Assembly: GCF_009876115.1 (NCBI RefSeq)
Contig: NZ_WWSY01000002.1
Span: forward strand, 62,001 to 126,000
Length of the DNA: 64,000 nt
Reading direction: 5' to 3'
Origin: Collinsella aerofaciens
Lineage (GTDB): Bacteria > Actinomycetota > Coriobacteriia > Coriobacteriales > Coriobacteriaceae
Below, one piece after another: positions 16,260 through 24,631 of the stretch (the stretch's first letter is position 1; each line of letters starts with the position of its first letter). The position numbers were made by a program, and so were the translations under genes. The notes under the pieces are model-generated. The model was not told the origin of the DNA. It searched no databases and saw only the letters and a list, made by a program, of their open reading frames with translations.

Positions 16260-17225
16260 CTACGAACGGCGCGGCTCGGGAACCACGAGCCTATCGGGGC
16301 TCGCGCCCTCGGCATCCATCAGGCTCACGTAGCGAATCGACGGATCCCCATACATCGCGTAGTAATAATTGCCCGTGCGCGCGCTAAAGCATCCGGTGTA
16401 GATAGTCTTCTCGAACTTGCCATCGCCCATCCTGGACGCTCCCTCGATCATCACCACGCCCTCGAGCGAGCGGAACATGCGGACGACGTTTTCGGTCTCG
16501 CTCTCCTTTTGCGGGTAATTGGCATTGAGGTACGCCGCCTTTACAAAACGGCTCGGCGAATAGCAATCGCCCGGAATGCCGCGCATGCCGGCACCGGCTC
16601 CATAGGGCTTGAGCTCGGCGCCACGCCATGTCGCCGTCTGCGGAAAATCGCTTGTAGCGGTGATATAGGTGCGGAGGTTTTCCATGTGCCACGGGAAGGT
16701 GGGCTGATTGGCAAGGGTGTCGACCGGATCGTCGTATACATGCAGGCCGTCAGCCATCATCTCGACCACGATGCTGCGCTGGCTGTCGCCGATAATCCAA
16801 TGGAGCAGCGACACGCCCAGCCCCTCTCCGGCAGATTTGGCGACAATCACCGTGTCGCGCAGCGCGGCCTCGACCTCATCGACCGTCGAGAACGTCGCTG
16901 CCACCCACAGGGGAAACTCATAGGCCGCGATATTGGTCTTGCCGTCGACAGGGCCCTCGGCATACTCGGCATAGCCGGGAAAGTTGAGCCCCGCCACAGC
17001 CAGACCCGCATCGTTACCGCAATCGAAAAACATGGGATAGTTCTTGTAATCGATGCACATACCGATCACCGCGTGTGCCGCCGACGCATCGTCGATAAAC
17101 GAATACGGAATGTGAAACCCGCGCGGCATCACGCGAACCTGTTGGCCGTAGTCAAAGCTCCAGTCGAGGTTGCGGCCCAAATACATGTGGCCAGAATTAT
17201 CGGTAAATCGAATACTCGTACACAT
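16260..17225 (-). CDS. bsh: Bile salt hydrolase / choloylglycine hydrolase
   Basis: A 321-residue Ntn hydrolase. After removal of Met1, Cys2 becomes the nucleophile. The expected active-site set is present: Cys2, Arg18 and Asp21 (GRNLDWSF), Asn81 (GLNFPGY), Asn173 (LANQPTFPWHMENL) and Arg226 (SPSRF). AGGAGG precedes the MCTSIRF start, which must be exposed, so the longer upstream frame is rejected. It deconjugates glycine or taurine from bile acids in the gut. The NFPGYA and LANQP motifs favour bile salt hydrolase over penicillin V acylase, but substrate preference is not decided by sequence. There is no signal peptide, so it is cytosolic. Confidence 0.85.
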   Translation of the reverse strand: MCTSIRFTDNSGHMYLGRNLDWSFDYGQQVRVMPRGFHIPYSFIDDASAAHAVIGMCIDYKNYPMFFDCGNDAGLAVAGLNFPGYAEYAEGPVDGKTNIAAYEFPLWVAATFSTVDEVEAALRDTVIVAKSAGEGLGVSLLHWIIGDSQRSIVVEMMADGLHVYDDPVDTLANQPTFPWHMENLRTYITATSDFPQTATWRGAELKPYGAGAGMRGIPGDCYSPSRFVKAAYLNANYPQKESETENVVRMFRSLEGVVMIEGASRMGDGKFEKTIYTGCFSARTGNYYYAMYGDPSIRYVSLMDAEGASPDRLVVPEPRRS

Positions 17226-17287
17226 AGCGCCTCCTAGCTTTACGTTCTTGCTAATTTCATTGTCTCCAAACAAAAAGGCGCTAAACA

Positions 17288-17325
17288 CAAAAGCCCGGAC
17301 ATGACAACAATGTCATGCCCGGGCT
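17288..17325 (-). terminator. Leftward terminator between the deformylase-like gene and bsh
   Basis: AGCCCGGACATGACA (17292-17306) pairs with TGTCATGCCCGGGCT (17311-17325) around a 4-base loop. Read leftward it is followed by TTTTGTGTTT. Confidence 0.8.
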
Positions 17326-17366
17326 ATTCAAGCAGGATAAACTCAACCAAGTTAACCCCGCAGGTC

Positions 17367-17475
17367 GTCTAAGGGGTCAAAGTGCCGCAGATTGCCACGA
17401 AAGAGGAGCGAAGCGTACTTAAGGTACGCGAGCGACGATTGAGCGGCAAGGTGCGGTGCTTTGGTCCCCTTAGAC
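17367..17475. repeat. 109-bp long imperfect hairpin overlapping a stop codon
   Basis: GTCTAAGGGG (17367-17376) pairs perfectly with CCCCTTAGAC (17466-17475). Inner arms pair imperfectly (CAAAGTGCCGCAGATTGCC against GGCAAGGTGCGGTGCTTTG). The centre is GCGTAC-TTAAG-GTACGC. The right edge contains the TAA of the deformylase-like gene. Confidence 0.7.
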
Positions 17476-17889
17476 CAACTTTCCAAGACAGTGATCGATC
17501 ATATGCTGGATCATCTGTGCCTCGAAGCCGACGAAGTCCTGCTTGCGCTCGCGCATCTTGCCGTCGACGATCACGTCATAAGCAACCTTGCACTTGATGT
17601 AGCGCGTGGACTTGGTGACCTCCTCGTGCGTCAGGCAGCTCTCCTCCATCTTGCTGGCGCCCAGGCCAAACACCAGACGGGGGTTGTAGAGCACGTGGGG
17701 CTCGCCGGCATCGTCCAGGTAGACGCAAACCTTCTTGGTAACGCCAATCTGGTTAGCGGCAAGGCAGCCGGCATCGTCGAGCGACTTGATGGTATCGATC
17801 AGGTCCTGAGCAACCGACTCGTCCTCGACGGTCGCAACCTCGCAACGCTGGGACAGGATAGCCTCGTCGTGGCAAAGCTCTTTAATCAT
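17470..17889 (-). CDS. Peptide deformylase-like protein 2, altered active site
   Basis: A 139-residue paralogue of the gene at 9735. Motif 1 is CLAANQIG, motif 2 EESCLT keeps the metal Cys, and motif 3 reads QHMIDHCLG. The two metal histidines remain, but the catalytic Glu of HExxH is replaced by Met. Loss of that Glu normally abolishes deformylation, so this copy may be inactive, regulatory, or use another chemistry. The ATG at 17889 is chosen because GGAGGA precedes it; the ATG at 17901 overlaps that Shine-Dalgarno. The 3' end lies in the 109-bp hairpin. Confidence 0.8.
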   Translation of the reverse strand: MIKELCHDEAILSQRCEVATVEDESVAQDLIDTIKSLDDAGCLAANQIGVTKKVCVYLDDAGEPHVLYNPRLVFGLGASKMEESCLTHEEVTKSTRYIKCKVAYDVIVDGKMRERKQDFVGFEAQMIQHMIDHCLGKLV

Positions 17890-18082
17890 ACGTTCCTCCA
17901 TAGGGGTCGTTGTAACCGCTTAAGTATACGGTACCCACACATTTTCATGCGAAAAATACCGTCCGTCTGCTACAAAGCGCCGAACATCAACATGCGAGGA
18001 ACAACAGCGTCGTAAAGGGGCTATAGTGGGAGCGTTCGTGTCAATCGGCCTAAACTCGGGGCCGAACAAGGAAAGGGTATGC

Positions 18083-19393
18083 ATGGACGAACTTTTTCAC
18101 GTCAGTGAGCGCAAGTCCACAATCGGGACCGAACTTCGCGCTGGACTGACAACATTCCTGGCGATGGCCTACATCATCGCCGTCAACCCCGCGGTGCTCT
18201 CGGGCGCTGGCATCGATGCGGGAGCGCTCGCCTGCGCCACCTGCCTGGGCGCCGGCATCATGACCATCTGCATGGGCATCTTCGCCAACCGCCCGCTCGC
18301 CTGCGCGTCGGGCTTAGGCGTCAACGCGATGATCGCTGGAATCACCACCACCGTCTGCGGCGGTGACTGGCACGTGGCCATGAGCGTCATCTTCCTTGAG
18401 GGCGTCGTCATCTTGCTGCTCGTGCTTTGTGGCCTGCGCGAGGCCATCATGGACGCCATCCCGGTTGTCCTGCGTCACGCCATCTCGGTGGGTCTGGGCC
18501 TGTTCATCGCCATGATTGGCCTGTGCGATGCCGGCATTATCACCGCTGGCGCCGGTACACTCGTCGGTCTGGGCGACATCACCTCCCCCACCTTCATCGT
18601 CGGCATCATCTCCATCCTGGTGACGGTCGCCCTCGCCTGCCGCAACGTCCCCGGCTCGCTGCTCATCGGCATCGTCGTCGCCGTCATCGCCGGTATCCCC
18701 CTAGGTGTGACCCAGGCTCCGACCGGCATCATCGCCCCGCTCGACTTCTCGAGCATCGGTGGCCCTATCGCCGACGCCGGCGGCGTGCCCGCCATCGTCA
18801 AGGTCCTTACCGACCCCGCGCTCCTCGTCATCTCGTTCTCGCTGCTCATGAGTGACTTCTTCGACACCATGGGCACCGCGATGGCCGTGGCCAAGCAGGG
18901 CGAGTTCCTCACCGACGACGGCAACGTCGAGAATATCAAGGAGATCTTGATCGTCGACTCCGCCGCCGCTGCTGTGGGCGGTTTCATGGGCGTCTCCTCC
19001 ATCACCACCTTCGTCGAGTCCACCTCTGGCGCTGCCGACGGTGGCCGCACGGGTCTCACCTCCGTCACCACCGGCGTGCTGTTCATTCTCGCCGCGTTCT
19101 TCTCCCCCATCGTCACCATCGTTTCCAGCGCCGCCACCTGCGGTGCTCTGGTCTACGTCGGCTACCTCATGATGAGCGAGGCCTCCGAGATCGACTGGTC
19201 CGACGTGTCGCAGGGTTTCCCGGCGTTCATGATTGTCGCCGGCGTGCCCTTCACCTACTCCATCTCTGCCGGCATTGGCCTGGGCTTTATCGCCTACGTG
19301 GTCGTCGCGCTCTTTAAGGGCGAGGCCTCCAAGATCAAGCCGCTCATGTGGATCGCAGCCCTCGCCTTCCTCGTCTACTTCTTCGTGGCGTAA
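18083..19393 (+). CDS. NCS2-family purine permease (AzgA/PbuG-like)
   Basis: A 436-residue membrane protein with about 12-14 hydrophobic segments. The start ERKSTIGTELRAGLTTFLAMAYIIAVNP, the GLGVNAM motif, and SFLFxDxFDTxGT-like LLMSDFFDTMGTAMAVAKQ are diagnostic of the AzgA branch that imports adenine, guanine and hypoxanthine by proton symport. The ATG at 18083 follows GGAAAGGG; the upstream ATG at 18026 has no site. I saw no purine riboswitch in the leader. Confidence 0.92.
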   Translation: MDELFHVSERKSTIGTELRAGLTTFLAMAYIIAVNPAVLSGAGIDAGALACATCLGAGIMTICMGIFANRPLACASGLGVNAMIAGITTTVCGGDWHVAMSVIFLEGVVILLLVLCGLREAIMDAIPVVLRHAISVGLGLFIAMIGLCDAGIITAGAGTLVGLGDITSPTFIVGIISILVTVALACRNVPGSLLIGIVVAVIAGIPLGVTQAPTGIIAPLDFSSIGGPIADAGGVPAIVKVLTDPALLVISFSLLMSDFFDTMGTAMAVAKQGEFLTDDGNVENIKEILIVDSAAAAVGGFMGVSSITTFVESTSGAADGGRTGLTSVTTGVLFILAAFFSPIVTIVSSAATCGALVYVGYLMMSEASEIDWSDVSQGFPAFMIVAGVPFTYSISAGIGLGFIAYVVVALFKGEASKIKPLMWIAALAFLVYFFVA

Positions 19394-19421
19394 CGGCATA
19401 GTCTGCTAAAGCAAAACAACA

Positions 19422-19458
19422 AGGCGCGGAATCGCATCGAGCGGCTCCGCGCCTTTCT
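19422..19458 (+). terminator. Terminator after the purine permease
   Basis: AGGCGCGGA (19422-19430) pairs with TCCGCGCCT (19446-19454), followed by TTCTTTT. Confidence 0.85.
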
Positions 19459-19530
19459 TTTAGCGTCTGCCCCCGTGTCAGCGTGCGACAATTGAGGCTG
19501 TCAATATCACAACACCGAGAGAAGCCTGCC

Positions 19531-20196
19531 TTGGAAGCGCATCATAAGCAGATAACCGTTTATTCAGAGTGTGCGGAAGGCGCGCCCGTCATCTATCTCC
19601 CCGTGATTATGGGCAACGGTAGTGAAGTCTACGAGCGCTGCCGAGAGCTCGACTGCCCGCTGTTCACCCTTGTCGCCATTGGAGGGCTCGATTGGAATCG
19701 CGAGCTGAGCCCCTGGGAATGCGACGGAACTATACGAGATGCCGAGCCCTTTGGCGGACAGGCTGCTGGTTTTCTTGACGAGTTGTTGAAGCAGATAATC
19801 CCCCAGGCCGAATCATCGCTCCCGCAACCGCCCGCCTGGCGCGGCGTTGCCGGCTACTCGTTGGCGGGTCTTTTTGCACTGTGGGCACTTTGGCAAACAG
19901 ATGTCTTTGAGCGCGTGGCGAGTGCATCGGGGTCGCTGTGGTTCCCCGGCTTTATCGACTACGCGCGCGAGCGCACGATGACGGCTACGCCCGACGCCGC
20001 CTATCTGTCGCTCGGTAAAAAGGAAACCAAGACGCCCAACCGCATGATGCGGCACGTACTCGACGATACGCGCGCGATGGAAAAGCTGTTTATCGAGCGC
20101 GACATCCCAACAACGCTGGAGCTCAACCCCGGCAATCATTTTGCCCAAACTGACCTGCGCATGGCGCGCGGCATCCACTGGATACTGACGCATTAA
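19531..20196 (+). CDS. Alpha/beta-hydrolase (esterase, IroE-like)
   Basis: About 221 residues. The nucleophile elbow is GYSLAG (GxSxG) followed by LFALWALWQTDVFERVASASGSLWFP, typical of the esterase D/IroE branch. The late histidine is in GNHFAQTD. No signal peptide, so it is probably a cytosolic serine esterase. The start is ambiguous. TTG at 19531, after GAGAGAAG, gives the better N-terminus; the ATG at 19483 adds 16 residues without a site. It is convergent with the MetE-like gene. Confidence 0.75.
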   Translation: MEAHHKQITVYSECAEGAPVIYLPVIMGNGSEVYERCRELDCPLFTLVAIGGLDWNRELSPWECDGTIRDAEPFGGQAAGFLDELLKQIIPQAESSLPQPPAWRGVAGYSLAGLFALWALWQTDVFERVASASGSLWFPGFIDYARERTMTATPDAAYLSLGKKETKTPNRMMRHVLDDTRAMEKLFIERDIPTTLELNPGNHFAQTDLRMARGIHWILTH

Positions 20197-20210
20197 AAAT
20201 GGCGTCCACG

Positions 20211-20305
20211 CGCATATGTAGGCCGAGCGGGAACATGCGCGGGCGGCCGAGCGACGATGCATCGTAGATGGCATCGGTGACGGCGGGCGTCGAGGATTGG
20301 GACAT
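20211..20305 (-). pseudogene. Possible 5' remnant of an NCS2 uracil/xanthine permease
   Basis: Read leftward, AAAGGA precedes an ATG at 20305 that encodes DAIYDASSLGRPRMFPLGLH. This resembles the amino terminus of uracil/xanthine permeases (often LGxxxMFxLGLQH). The similarity stops after about 30 codons, where the frame runs into the 3' end of the convergent esterase gene. A good start site on a truncated reading frame suggests a gene remnant; this rests on a short motif only. Confidence 0.3.
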
Positions 20306-20428
20306 GAAAGTCCTTTCATGATGGAAGGGCGATCAGGCATATCGAATAACCTGCCCGAACGATACGATCCGAACCACTGTACGTGATACGCCATGTCTCG
20401 CACGCGCCGTCACCTGTGAACGGTAGCG

Positions 20429-21562
20429 CTACTTCCAAACACGCTCGGCAATGCGCTTGACCAGCGCGATCTTTGCCCATTGCTCATCCTCGGTCAGCTT
20501 GTTGCCAATCTCGCAGCTGGCAAAGCCGCACTGGGGCGACAGGTACAGACTCTCGAGCGACACATACTTTGCGGCCTCGTGGATACGTTCGACGATAACG
20601 TCCTCGTCCTCAAGCTCAGCCGCCTTGGTGGTCACCAGGCCCAGCACGACCTTCTTGCCGGGAGCAACGTACTTGAGCGGCTCAAAGCCACCGGCGCGTG
20701 GCGTATCGAACTCAAGGTAGAACGCGTCGACGTTCTCACGCGCAAACAGGTACGGAGCGATAGGGTCGTAGCCGCCCTCAAAAGCATAGGTGGAGTGATA
20801 GTTGCCGCGGCACACGTGCGTGTTAATGACCAGGTCGTCGGGCTTGCCCTCGATGGCGGCGTTGTTGAGCGCCACGCCCAGCTCGCTTACCTTTTGCAGG
20901 TCGACCGGGCTCATGCCGGTTTTGGCGACAAAATCGGTATCGCAGTAGATGCCCCAGGTGCAGTCATCAAACTGGATGTTGCGGCAGCCTGCTGCGTACA
21001 GGTCGGCGATCACCGTGCGATAAGCGGCTGCAATGGCGTCGGCAAGTTCCTCGTCGGTCTTATAGACGGCACGCAGGCTCTCCTGCTGGCCATCGCAGCG
21101 ATCGAGCGTGACCTCAGAGAACGTCTGGATCGGCGCCGGAATGGTCTGGCGTGCGACCTGGCCCTCCTCCTCAAGCGCCTTGACGAACTTAAAATGCTCG
21201 ACGAACGGGTGGTTCTCGCCGCTAATGGGACCGGTAACCACGGCGGTGTCGGCCGTCGTCTCCTCGTCATGGAACATATAACCCGTGCGTGAGGTGCGGC
21301 GCTCAATGCCGTTAAGGCCCCACATAAAATCGAGGTGCCAGTAGCTGCGGCGGAACTCGCCATCGGTGATCACCTGCAGGCCGGCGGCCTTCTGCTTGGC
21401 CACCAAATCGCGAATGGCATCGTCCTCGACGGCCTTAAGGCCGGAAGCGTCGAGTTTACCCGCGACATAGTCGGCACGGGCGTCCTTTACAGCCTGCGGA
21501 CGAAGAAAGCTGCCGACGATATCGGCGCGAAACGGCGCGTTCGGTTGAATCGAAGTGCTCAT
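20429..21562 (-). CDS. MetE C-terminal-like (cobalamin-independent) methyltransferase
   Basis: A 377-residue protein of the YxjG/YxjH type, corresponding to the catalytic barrel of MetE without the N-terminal half. Probable zinc ligands are NTHVCRGN (His, Cys), AFYLEFD (Glu) and LSPQCGF (Cys). VITDGEFRR and IQFDDCTWG are family motifs. These enzymes methylate homocysteine or related thiols with an unresolved methyl donor. The ATG at 21562 follows GGGAGA. The upstream LysR gene (same strand) and a palindromic GATATAG box suggest methionine-related control. Confidence 0.85.
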   Translation of the reverse strand: MSTSIQPNAPFRADIVGSFLRPQAVKDARADYVAGKLDASGLKAVEDDAIRDLVAKQKAAGLQVITDGEFRRSYWHLDFMWGLNGIERRTSRTGYMFHDEETTADTAVVTGPISGENHPFVEHFKFVKALEEEGQVARQTIPAPIQTFSEVTLDRCDGQQESLRAVYKTDEELADAIAAAYRTVIADLYAAGCRNIQFDDCTWGIYCDTDFVAKTGMSPVDLQKVSELGVALNNAAIEGKPDDLVINTHVCRGNYHSTYAFEGGYDPIAPYLFARENVDAFYLEFDTPRAGGFEPLKYVAPGKKVVLGLVTTKAAELEDEDVIVERIHEAAKYVSLESLYLSPQCGFASCEIGNKLTEDEQWAKIALVKRIAERVWK

Positions 21563-21603
21563 AGATATCTCCCTTTGCATTGGTTGCTTTACTGGGACAG
21601 AGT

Positions 21604-21670
21604 ATGAGCGCTCATATGACCATCGTAAAATATACGTTTATAACAGTTTGATATAGATGTTTCCTATATC
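21604..21670. promoter_or_regulatory. Operator sites upstream of the MetE-like gene
   Basis: GATATAG-N7-CTATATC (21650-21670) is a perfect inverted repeat of the size LysR proteins bind. ATGAGCGCTCAT (21604-21615) is a second perfect 12-bp palindrome closer to the gene. Both lie between the LysR gene and its presumed target. Confidence 0.5.
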
Positions 21671-21717
21671 AGTCTGGACTGTCATAAAGAGACTTGAACC
21701 GTGCGGAGCACAGCAGC

Positions 21718-22614
21718 CTAGATATGCTGACGAATCGCGTCGATATAGGCCCGACCGTAGCGCGTAAGCGTCGTGTTCTTGCGCGTGATGATGCCAATCT
21801 CCATGTACTCGTCCACGTCGAGCGGAATCGAGATAATGCCGGGGCCGTTGAGCTCGTGGCTGATCACGCCCGAGCATACCGTGTAGCCGTTGAGGCCCAT
21901 GGCCAAATTGAACAACGTCGCACGGTCGCGCACGCGGATATTTTTGCGACGCTCGAACGTCGAGGTCAGCTCCTCGGAATAGTAAAACGAGTTGTAGCTG
22001 CCCTGCTCGTAGGACAGGAACGGGTAGTCTTCCAGATCCTCGAGCGTCACGCTGGAGCGGTCCGCCAGCGGATGGTCGGCGCAGACGAAGACATGCGGCG
22101 TGGCGCAGAAGAGTCCTTCGAACACGAGCTCGTTGGCCACCAGCATGCGCTCGATGACCTCGCGGTTGTGCTCGGACAGATATAGGATGCCCAGCTCGCT
22201 TTTCATGTGCGCGACATCCTCGATAATCTCGTGGGTCTGTTCCTCGCGCAGGGTAAAGTCGTAGCGCGCGGCATCGAACTCGCGGATCACGTCGACAAAC
22301 GCGTTGACGGCAAAGGAATAATGCTGGCAGCTCACACTAAAGTGCGGCACCTGCTCGGATGCGCCCTTGTACTTGCCCTCGAGCAGGTCGGCCTGGTCGA
22401 GTACCTGGCGCGCATAGCCCAAGAAGGTCTCGCCTTCCTCGGACACAATGACGCCCTTGTTGGTGCGCTCAAAGATGTGCACACCCATCTCGTTTTCGAG
22501 ATCGCGAATCGACGCGGTAATCGAAGGCTGCGACACAAAGAGCCGGCGCGAGGCCTCGGTAATGCTGCCGCATTCGGCAACTTTGACGACATATCTGAGC
22601 TGCTGGAGCTTCAT
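21718..22614 (-). CDS. LysR-family regulator upstream of the MetE-like gene
   Basis: A 298-residue regulator. The N-terminal winged helix (QLRYVVKVAECGSITEASRRLFVSQPSITASIRDLE) starts immediately. The effector domain runs from about residue 90. AAGGAG precedes the ATG at 22614; the long upstream in-frame extension is the shadow of the HAD gene. It follows the HAD gene by 10 bases and precedes the MetE-like gene on the same strand. Regulation of sulphur or methionine metabolism is a reasonable inference. Confidence 0.88.
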   Translation of the reverse strand: MKLQQLRYVVKVAECGSITEASRRLFVSQPSITASIRDLENEMGVHIFERTNKGVIVSEEGETFLGYARQVLDQADLLEGKYKGASEQVPHFSVSCQHYSFAVNAFVDVIREFDAARYDFTLREEQTHEIIEDVAHMKSELGILYLSEHNREVIERMLVANELVFEGLFCATPHVFVCADHPLADRSSVTLEDLEDYPFLSYEQGSYNSFYYSEELTSTFERRKNIRVRDRATLFNLAMGLNGYTVCSGVISHELNGPGIISIPLDVDEYMEIGIITRKNTTLTRYGRAYIDAIRQHI

Positions 22615-22624
22615 GGCTGTCTCC

Positions 22625-23533
22625 TTAGCTGTTAGTGAGATTCGCGTCGGCAGTACCCGGCAGGCGCATAAACGGCGGCATCTCCCCCGTCGCGGCGCAG
22701 GCGGCAATCTGATGCAGGACTCCGGCGACCGCATCATCCACCGCGGCGCCGATATGCCAGCGCGCGGCAGCCGTGACGGCCTCGTTGGCATTGGCGACTG
22801 CAACGGAGTTGGGAACGGCATCGATCATGGGCAGATCGTTATCGGAATCGCCAAATACGGCCACCTCGTCGGGCGTCAGGCTCAAGGCGCGCGCCAGCTC
22901 CAGCGCAGCGCAGCCCTTGTCCCAACCATCCGGAAGGATGTCGAACAGGCGCACTCGGTTGTTGGGAAACACAAGCGAGAGTTCCGGCACCTCAACGGCA
23001 ACGCGCTCGCGTAGCTCCGCGAGCTCCTCACGCGAACGGGCACTCCAGATATTCGCCTTAAACACCGGCGCGCCATCGACGACGGGACGACACGGGGCCT
23101 CTTCGCCTTTGAGCCACGCATTGCCGCCCGACTCCATAGCGCGACGCACACGCTCGGGATTGCTCGTCACGCAATAGGCATCGTTGCCCCAAAAGTCATC
23201 GCCCAGGCTGTAGACTTTTAGAAATGTATCGTCGGTCTCTTGCTCCAGATAGTCAGCCAAACGCATCAGAGCATCGTTGTCGATTGCGCGCGAAGCGACT
23301 ACTTCGCCGTCGACAAACATCACCTGGCCGTTACAGAACGCACCGGTCGAAAAACACTCGGAACGGTTTTTGAACATCCAGCCCATCGCGGACGGCTGAC
23401 GACCCGAAACCGGCCCAAAGTGCAGACCCGCCGCCTGCATGGCATGAATGCCCTCAATGGCGTAGTCGCTGGCGCCGTCATGCCCGGCTGGAATCAGCGT
23501 ATCGTCCATATCGGTCAGCACAAGTTTAATCAT
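22625..23533 (-). CDS. HAD-family Cof-type phosphatase
   Basis: A 302-residue HAD hydrolase. Motif I DMDDTL is at residues 8-13 (nucleophile Asp). Motif II is SGRQ. Motif III is the Lys in WDKGCA, and motif IV is GDSDNDLPMI. The large type IIB cap between motifs II and III marks the Cof subfamily, which hydrolyses sugar or cofactor phosphates such as FMN or HMP-PP. It is transcribed toward the LysR gene and divergent from the thiamine operon, which would fit a cofactor phosphatase. Confidence 0.88.
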   Translation of the reverse strand: MIKLVLTDMDDTLIPAGHDGASDYAIEGIHAMQAAGLHFGPVSGRQPSAMGWMFKNRSECFSTGAFCNGQVMFVDGEVVASRAIDNDALMRLADYLEQETDDTFLKVYSLGDDFWGNDAYCVTSNPERVRRAMESGGNAWLKGEEAPCRPVVDGAPVFKANIWSARSREELAELRERVAVEVPELSLVFPNNRVRLFDILPDGWDKGCAALELARALSLTPDEVAVFGDSDNDLPMIDAVPNSVAVANANEAVTAAARWHIGAAVDDAVAGVLHQIAACAATGEMPPFMRLPGTADANLTNS

Positions 23534-23570
23534 AAGGCCCCCATTCGTATCGGTCCTACCTATTGTAACG

Positions 23571-23605
23571 ACCTGCCAAAATAAACCTGTCCCTTTTTGG
23601 CAGGT
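23571..23605. repeat. Dispersed palindrome, copy near the thiamine operon
   Basis: ACCTGCCAAAA and TTTTTGGCAGGT pair around ATAAACCTGTCCC. Related copies with the same CTGTCCCTTT core are at 34723, 38701, 41805, 43021 (degenerate) and 47916. Confidence 0.7.
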
Positions 23606-23631
23606 GCGCTAGTATAGGGAACAACAGATTC

Positions 23632-23725
23632 GATGCGGGAGTGCCGGCGGTGCAAACCACAAGGCTGAGAGGGCATGGGGCCCAATCCTTTGAACCTGTC
23701 AGTTAATGCTGGCGTAGGGAGCATG
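23632..23725 (+). promoter_or_regulatory. TPP riboswitch (THI element)
   Basis: The conserved strings GGCTGAGAGGGC and CCTTTGAACCTGTCAG, then TTAATGCTGGCGTAGGGA, occur in order. The closing stem is ATGC (23633-23636) with GCAT (23721-23724). It is followed directly by a strong terminator, so binding of thiamine pyrophosphate should stop transcription of the thiM operon. Confidence 0.96.
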
Positions 23726-23735
23726 CCGCCTTTAC

Positions 23736-23766
23736 AGGGGCGCTGTCTATGCACAGCGCCCCTTTT
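23736..23766 (+). terminator. Riboswitch expression-platform terminator
   Basis: AGGGGCGCTGT (23736-23746) pairs with ACAGCGCCCCT (23753-23763), followed by TTTT, between the TPP aptamer and thiM. Confidence 0.9.
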
Positions 23767-23788
23767 CTATGCCAAGGAGGCATGTGCA

Positions 23789-24628
23789 GTGATTGATTCG
23801 GAACAGCTTAAGCAACATATGGTCAAGGCCGTAGAGGAAATTCGCGCCACCAATCCGATGGCCGGCTCCATCACCAACACGGTGACGATCGACTTTGTCG
23901 CCAACGCACAGCTCGCCGTGGGCGGATCGGCCGCCATGGTCTATCTGCCCGACGAGGGCGAAGCGCTCGTTGCCGGCGGCGGCGCCATCTATCTCAACAT
24001 GGGCACGCTCTTCCCCATCTACGAGCAGACAATTCCCCGCGCGGCCAAGGCGGCACACGACGCCGGCAAGCCCTGGGTGCTCGATCCGGTGGGCCTGGGC
24101 ATCGGTAGCCTGCGCACCCAGTTGGTAAACGAACTCAAGCAGTACAAGCCCGCCATCGTGCGCGGCAACGCCTCCGAGATCATCGCGCTCGCCGGCCTGT
24201 GGGGTCTTGAGGGCGAGGCGGCCGATCTGAGCCGCGTGCGCGGTGTCGATACCACCGACACGGTAGACGCTGCCCGCGATGCCGCCGTGGCGCTCGCCCG
24301 CTACACCGGCGGCGCCGTTGTGGTCTCGGGCGAAGTCGACCTGATTACCGATGGCACAACCGTGGCCAAGTCCCACGGCGGCAGCCCGCTCATGTCCAAG
24401 ATCACCGGTTGCGGCTGCTCGCAGGGCGGCGTGCTGGCCGTGTATGCCTGCGCCGCCGACCCGTTTACGGCAGCCATCTGCGGCACCGCGGTCTACAACG
24501 TTGCCGGCACGCGTGCCGCCGCTGTCGCCGACGCCCCGGCAAGCTTTAAGGTCGCCTTTATCGACGAGCTCTACCGCGCGAGCGCCCAGGACATCGCCAA
24601 CAACCAGCTCGAGCTCGAGGAGGCGTAA
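23789..24628 (+). CDS. thiM: Hydroxyethylthiazole kinase
   Basis: A 279-residue ribokinase-like enzyme that phosphorylates hydroxyethylthiazole for thiamine salvage. It shows PMAGSITNTVTIDFVANAQLAVGGSAAM, DPVGLGIG, VRGNASEI and the anion hole/catalytic stretch KITGCGCSQGG. The GTG at 23789 is used because AAGGAGG lies 8 bases upstream; the longer frame runs back into the riboswitch. It is the first gene of a TPP-controlled operon with the thiamine-binding protein and thiE. Confidence 0.96.
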   Translation: MIDSEQLKQHMVKAVEEIRATNPMAGSITNTVTIDFVANAQLAVGGSAAMVYLPDEGEALVAGGGAIYLNMGTLFPIYEQTIPRAAKAAHDAGKPWVLDPVGLGIGSLRTQLVNELKQYKPAIVRGNASEIIALAGLWGLEGEAADLSRVRGVDTTDTVDAARDAAVALARYTGGAVVVSGEVDLITDGTTVAKSHGGSPLMSKITGCGCSQGGVLAVYACAADPFTAAICGTAVYNVAGTRAAAVADAPASFKVAFIDELYRASAQDIANNQLELEEA

Positions 24629-24631
24629 GCC

